Source: JALSKU01 sp964556545 (GTDB lineage Bacteria; Campylobacterota; Campylobacteria; Campylobacterales; JALSKU01). From it: a stretch of DNA of 45,403 nucleotides. The stretch covers positions 1-45,403 of the forward strand of contig CAZKWE010000078.1 of NCBI GenBank assembly GCA_964556545.1, given 5' to 3'. Both the position numbers and the translations under genes were made by a program. The notes below the pieces were generated by a model. The model saw only the letters and a program-made list of their open reading frames with translations, ran no database searches and was not told the DNA's origin. Within the stretch, counting starts at the first letter, position 1, and every line of letters starts with the position of its first letter. Below, piece after piece: positions 43,316 to 45,403 of this stretch.

Positions 43316-43994
43316 TGGCAATCCTGTCACATATAATGGCTGTAGCAGCACTAACATTTAAAGAGTCAAAGTCTCTAACCATATTGATAGTTATCTGTTT
43401 ATCAAGTTTTGATAAAATCTTACGAGGAATTCCTTCTCCTTCACTTCCTAAAAAAACAGCTTTTTTGTTTAAAAAAGCTACACTCCTTATATCTTCTCCT
43501 TTAAAACCGGCACCATAAGTTTTATATCCTGCCATTTTAAGCTCATTTACAAGATCCAAAGCATTGGTGTATAAAACCATGGGCATATTTAGCATAGCTC
43601 CGGCACTACTTCTTATAACAGGCTCTAAAGAAAAATTTTTTTGTGCCGTAACAATCACAGCATCCACACCAAAAGCATATGCTGTTCTGACAATCGCACC
43701 TATATTGCCGATATCGGTTATATTGTACAAGACAAGCAAAAAACCACTCTGATTTTTTACCTCTTGAAAATCAGCAAATTCTATATCTTTAATACCAAGC
43801 AAAAACCCTTGGTGATTACCGCCTTTTGCCATTGATTGGGCTTTTTTGGGATCTAATTTTATGATCTTTTTTCCTAAATTAGAAAATTTGTAAAAAAGTT
43901 TTTTGTCAATCTCTTTTTGAAGATAAATTTCTTCTATAATTTCAGGAAAATTATCTAAAATATATAAAGATATCTGTTTACCGTATACTATCAT
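43302..43994 (-). CDS. TrmH/SpoU family RNA 2'-O-methyltransferase (RlmB-like)
   Basis: A 230-residue SPOUT methyltransferase that methylates a ribose of rRNA or tRNA using S-adenosylmethionine. The family motifs are LLVLYNITDIGNIGAIVRTAYAF broken as LYNITDIGNIGAIVRTA (motif 1), AVFLGSEGEGIPRKIL (motif 2) and INMVRDFDSLNVSAATAI (motif 3), which form the trefoil knot. An N-terminal substrate-binding domain of about 75 residues (KLDPKKAQSMAKGGNHQGFL) fits RlmB, which modifies G2251 of 23S rRNA. A TrmH-type tRNA target cannot be excluded. It follows rsmI by 43 AT-rich bases. Confidence 0.87.
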   Translation of the reverse strand: MIVYGKQISLYILDNFPEIIEEIYLQKEIDKKLFYKFSNLGKKIIKLDPKKAQSMAKGGNHQGFLLGIKDIEFADFQEVKNQSGFLLVLYNITDIGNIGAIVRTAYAFGVDAVIVTAQKNFSLEPVIRSSAGAMLNMPMVLYTNALDLVNELKMAGYKTYGAGFKGEDIRSVAFLNKKAVFLGSEGEGIPRKILSKLDKQITINMVRDFDSLNVSAATAIICDRIANGQC

Positions 43995-44037
43995 ATAATG
44001 ATTTTATCAAAAAATTATTGAAACAGTGCTTTAATAC

Positions 44038-44850
44038 TTAACAGTCAATCAATTCTTCATATATATCTTTGATATTTCTACCGGTAATTTTATTTAGAAG
44101 CTTGGCCTTTTGTTTTTTTGGTATCTCAAGTGCAAGTATATCATCTTTTGTTATATTTGAAATTTGCCCTTTTTTCCCTTTTATTATAACAACCCATTCG
44201 CCTTTTAAATTTTGTGTTTCAAAAAGTTTGGCTATATTTGCAGCACTCTGTTTAAACCATTTTTGATGAAGTTTTGATATCTCTTTTTGGACAAATAAAA
44301 CTCTGTCTTTGTCGATATCTTTTATCTCATTGATCAATTTTTTTATTCTGTGGGGAGCTTCATACAAAATTGTATTGTAACCGCTATTTAAGATATATTG
44401 CAATGAATTTTTTCTTTCAGTTTTTTTATGGGGCAAAAAGCCAAAAAAAAGAAATTCTTTCTCCTCAAAACCGCTTGATGCATATGCAGTAACAGCCGCA
44501 TTTGCTCCGGGCAGTACTTCATACTCTATACCATTTTGCTGTACATAGCGTATAAGTTTAACTCCGGGGTCGCTGATGCATGGCATACCCGCATCACTAA
44601 GATACAGTACCGTTTTTTTAAACATTTCACTATCAAGTTTGTCTATCACACTCTCTTCGTTATGAGAATGCAAAGAATAAAATTTTTCCACATGATGACT
44701 GAGTCCAAATTTTTTACCAAGCAATGCAAGAAGTTTTTTTGTCACTCTTGTATCCTCGCAAAGCAGTATATCTGCATTTTGAAGTAACTCTACAGTTCTA
44801 AGCGATATGTCTTGTATGTTGCCTATAGGAGTGGGGACAAAGTATAGCAT
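44038..44850 (-). CDS. rsmI: 16S rRNA (cytidine(1402)-2'-O)-methyltransferase
   Basis: A tetrapyrrole-methylase-fold enzyme of 270 residues that methylates the ribose of C1402 in the 16S rRNA decoding centre. The N-terminus YFVPTPIGNIQDISLRTVEL and the motifs LLCEDTRVTKKLL, YLSDAGMPCISDPG, VLPGANAAVTAYASSG and ILYEAPHRIKKLI are diagnostic. It follows rpmE by 33 bases. No AGGAG-like site precedes the ATG; instead a ten-base-pair inverted repeat ends six bases upstream. Confidence 0.95.
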   Translation of the reverse strand: MLYFVPTPIGNIQDISLRTVELLQNADILLCEDTRVTKKLLALLGKKFGLSHHVEKFYSLHSHNEESVIDKLDSEMFKKTVLYLSDAGMPCISDPGVKLIRYVQQNGIEYEVLPGANAAVTAYASSGFEEKEFLFFGFLPHKKTERKNSLQYILNSGYNTILYEAPHRIKKLINEIKDIDKDRVLFVQKEISKLHQKWFKQSAANIAKLFETQNLKGEWVVIIKGKKGQISNITKDDILALEIPKKQKAKLLNKITGRNIKDIYEELIDC

Positions 44851-44856
44851 AGAAGA

Positions 44857-44880
44857 TAAGAGATCAAAAATGATCTCTTA
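44857..44880 (-). terminator. Perfect ten-base-pair hairpin between rpmE and rsmI
   Basis: TAAGAGATCA (44857-44866) and TGATCTCTTA (44871-44880) form a perfect inverted repeat with a four-base loop. It begins three bases after the rpmE stop and ends six bases before the rsmI start codon. On the minus strand it is followed by ATCTTCT, not a clean T-run, so it would be a weak terminator. It could instead stabilise the rpmE mRNA 3' end or limit rsmI translation, since it occupies the place of a ribosome-binding site. Confidence 0.55.
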
Positions 44881-44883
44881 ATT

Positions 44884-45084
44884 TTATTTTAAATTATATT
44901 TTTTCTTAAATTTCTCAACTCTACCTGTTGCATCTACAATCTTTTCACTACCTGTAAAAAACGGATGGCAGACATTACAAATGTCTATTCTGATTTCAGG
45001 CTTGTTGGACATAGTCATAAAATGATTGCCGCAAGCACAAGTAACACTACACTCTACATATTCAGGATGGATACCCTTTTTCAT
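44884..45084 (-). CDS. rpmE: 50S ribosomal protein L31, zinc-binding form
   Basis: A 66-residue ribosomal protein. MKKGIHPEY is the family start, and C16 and C18 in TCACGNHF with ICNVCHPFFTG give the four-cysteine zinc site of the C+ form of L31. The ATG at 45082-45084 has AAGGAA about seven bases upstream and matches the family start; an upstream in-frame ATG at 45153 would add 23 residues unlike any L31. It appears to be first in the nine-gene minus-strand run to yraN, with a strong promoter and structured leader. Confidence 0.97.
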   Translation of the reverse strand: MKKGIHPEYVECSVTCACGNHFMTMSNKPEIRIDICNVCHPFFTGSEKIVDATGRVEKFKKKYNLK

Positions 45085-45129
45085 TTTTATTTCCTTATAA
45101 AATTTGATATTTTTCCTAATCCCGTAGGT

Positions 45130-45167
45130 AAAAAACGCAATAGACTCCCACAAAAAGAGCCTGCTGC
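45130..45167 (-). promoter_or_regulatory. Structured leader of rpmE: hairpin followed by T6 (attenuator candidate)
   Basis: In the transcript, GCA, a two-base internal loop, AGGCUC, a nine-base loop, GAGUCU, a two-base internal loop and UGC form a hairpin (DNA 45167 to 45137). One pair is a G-U wobble. It is followed one base later by six U (DNA 45135-45130). This has the form of an intrinsic terminator or attenuator about 50 bases before the rpmE start. L31 leaders that respond to ribosomal protein are known in other phyla, so autoregulation is a reasonable hypothesis. Confidence 0.45.
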
Positions 45168-45189
45168 TATATAGGGGAGGGGAACTGAA

Positions 45190-45218
45190 ATTATATCAAA
45201 ATAAACTTTTAAAATCAA
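45190..45218 (-). promoter_or_regulatory. Sigma-70 type promoter for rpmE
   Basis: On the minus strand TTGATT (45218-45213) is separated by exactly 17 bases from TATAAT (45195-45190), the best -35/-10 pair I found in the window. The predicted transcript starts near 45183 and has a leader of about 100 bases. Confidence 0.65.
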
Positions 45219-45378
45219 GCAAACATAAAACCCCAAATAATTCCATAAGATTCAACCTGCATTCAAATTCATAAAAATTCCATCTTTCTTTGACTTTGGA
45301 AGCACCTATCTTAGACATAAAATCCTTTTTACATATTTTTAACTCCATAAGTATTAAATTTTGTGCTTTTGGTGTCAT
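45196..45378 (-). CDS. Doubtful small open frame, 60 codons
   Basis: This open frame is the only coding candidate in the 319-base stretch between rpmE and the window edge. Its product contains GASKVKERWNFYEFECRLN and ends LLDFKSLF; I recognise no family. No ribosome-binding site precedes the ATG (only AT-rich sequence), and its last codons overlap the rpmE promoter. It may be non-coding, a remnant of a transposed gene or the tail of some repeated intergenic element. The rest of the stretch holds the rpmE promoter and leader. Confidence 0.2.
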   Translation of the reverse strand: MTPKAQNLILMELKICKKDFMSKIGASKVKERWNFYEFECRLNLMELFGVLCLLDFKSLF

Positions 45379-45403
45379 ATTTATATTTTTTGGACAATAT
45401 TTT

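Noticed and set aside
1..45403. CRISPR arrays, tRNA or rRNA genes, prophage or insertion sequences
   Set aside because: I found no regularly spaced repeats, cloverleaf-like sequence, integrase, transposase or terminal inverted repeats by eye. A tRNAscan or repeat search would be needed to be certain.

Overview
The window is about 45.4 kb of AT-rich, gene-dense chromosomal DNA. It looks like a member of the Campylobacterota (former Epsilonproteobacteria), probably a free-living Sulfurimonas, Sulfurovum or Nitratiruptor-like lineage. The evidence is a CheV / CheA-receiver fusion / CheW chemotaxis cluster, a long-form QueH, an FlhX-type orphan FlhB tail, a stand-alone cysteine-type formate dehydrogenase, Gram-negative lipid A genes, and many one- to eleven-base gene overlaps with GTG or TTG starts. 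The genus is inference; the phylum is fairly safe. I see no tRNA, rRNA, CRISPR array, prophage, intact insertion sequence or integrase. This is mainly core genome, with its lineage-specific content in signalling and envelope genes.

Layout. Positions 1-1809 (minus): serB, tal and the start of a PilT-like ATPase. 1919-2839 (plus): a methylenetetrahydrofolate-reductase-family gene whose end overlaps cheW. 2822-9939 (minus): lpxB, greA, argC, an LpxH-like phosphoesterase, cheV, cheA-rec and cheW. 10026-11472 (plus): surE and a ThiF/TcdA-type gene. 11477-24414 (minus): a 13-kb codirectional run starting with a Cache-PAS-GGDEF-EAL protein, then prxQ, queH, fabZ, lpxA, clpX, mreB, mreC, carB, a short Sua5/YrdC-like gene and a small membrane protein. 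24555-28325 (plus): ilvE, an SPFH protein, hisIE and two paralogous membrane proteins. 28328-32178 (minus): trxA, a membrane-tethered thioredoxin-like protein lacking CXXC, trxB, dapB and purF. 32430-36551 (plus): an SBP-GAF-HD-GYP-degenerate GGDEF sensor, a FliK-like protein and FlhX. 36600-45084 (minus): rpmE, rsmI, an rRNA 2'-O-methyltransferase, a RodZ-like protein, a secreted unknown, an aminotransferase, hom, formate dehydrogenase and yraN.

How the genes work together. Four themes recur: motility and chemotaxis with c-di-GMP control, cell envelope and shape (lpxA, lpxB, lpxH-like, fabZ, mreBC, RodZ-like), amino-acid and nucleotide biosynthesis (argC, carB, ilvE, hisIE, purF, dapB, hom, aminotransferase), and redox or translation housekeeping. 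Perfect TATAAT boxes lie in the divergent intergenic regions and mark likely transcription units.

The best leads for something under-described are the three-gene unit joining a periplasmic-sensing HD-GYP protein to a FliK-like and an FlhX protein; the attenuator-like leader of rpmE and the hairpin at its end that replaces a ribosome-binding site for rsmI; the CXXC-less thioredoxin-like protein between trxA and trxB; and the paired small membrane proteins after hisIE.
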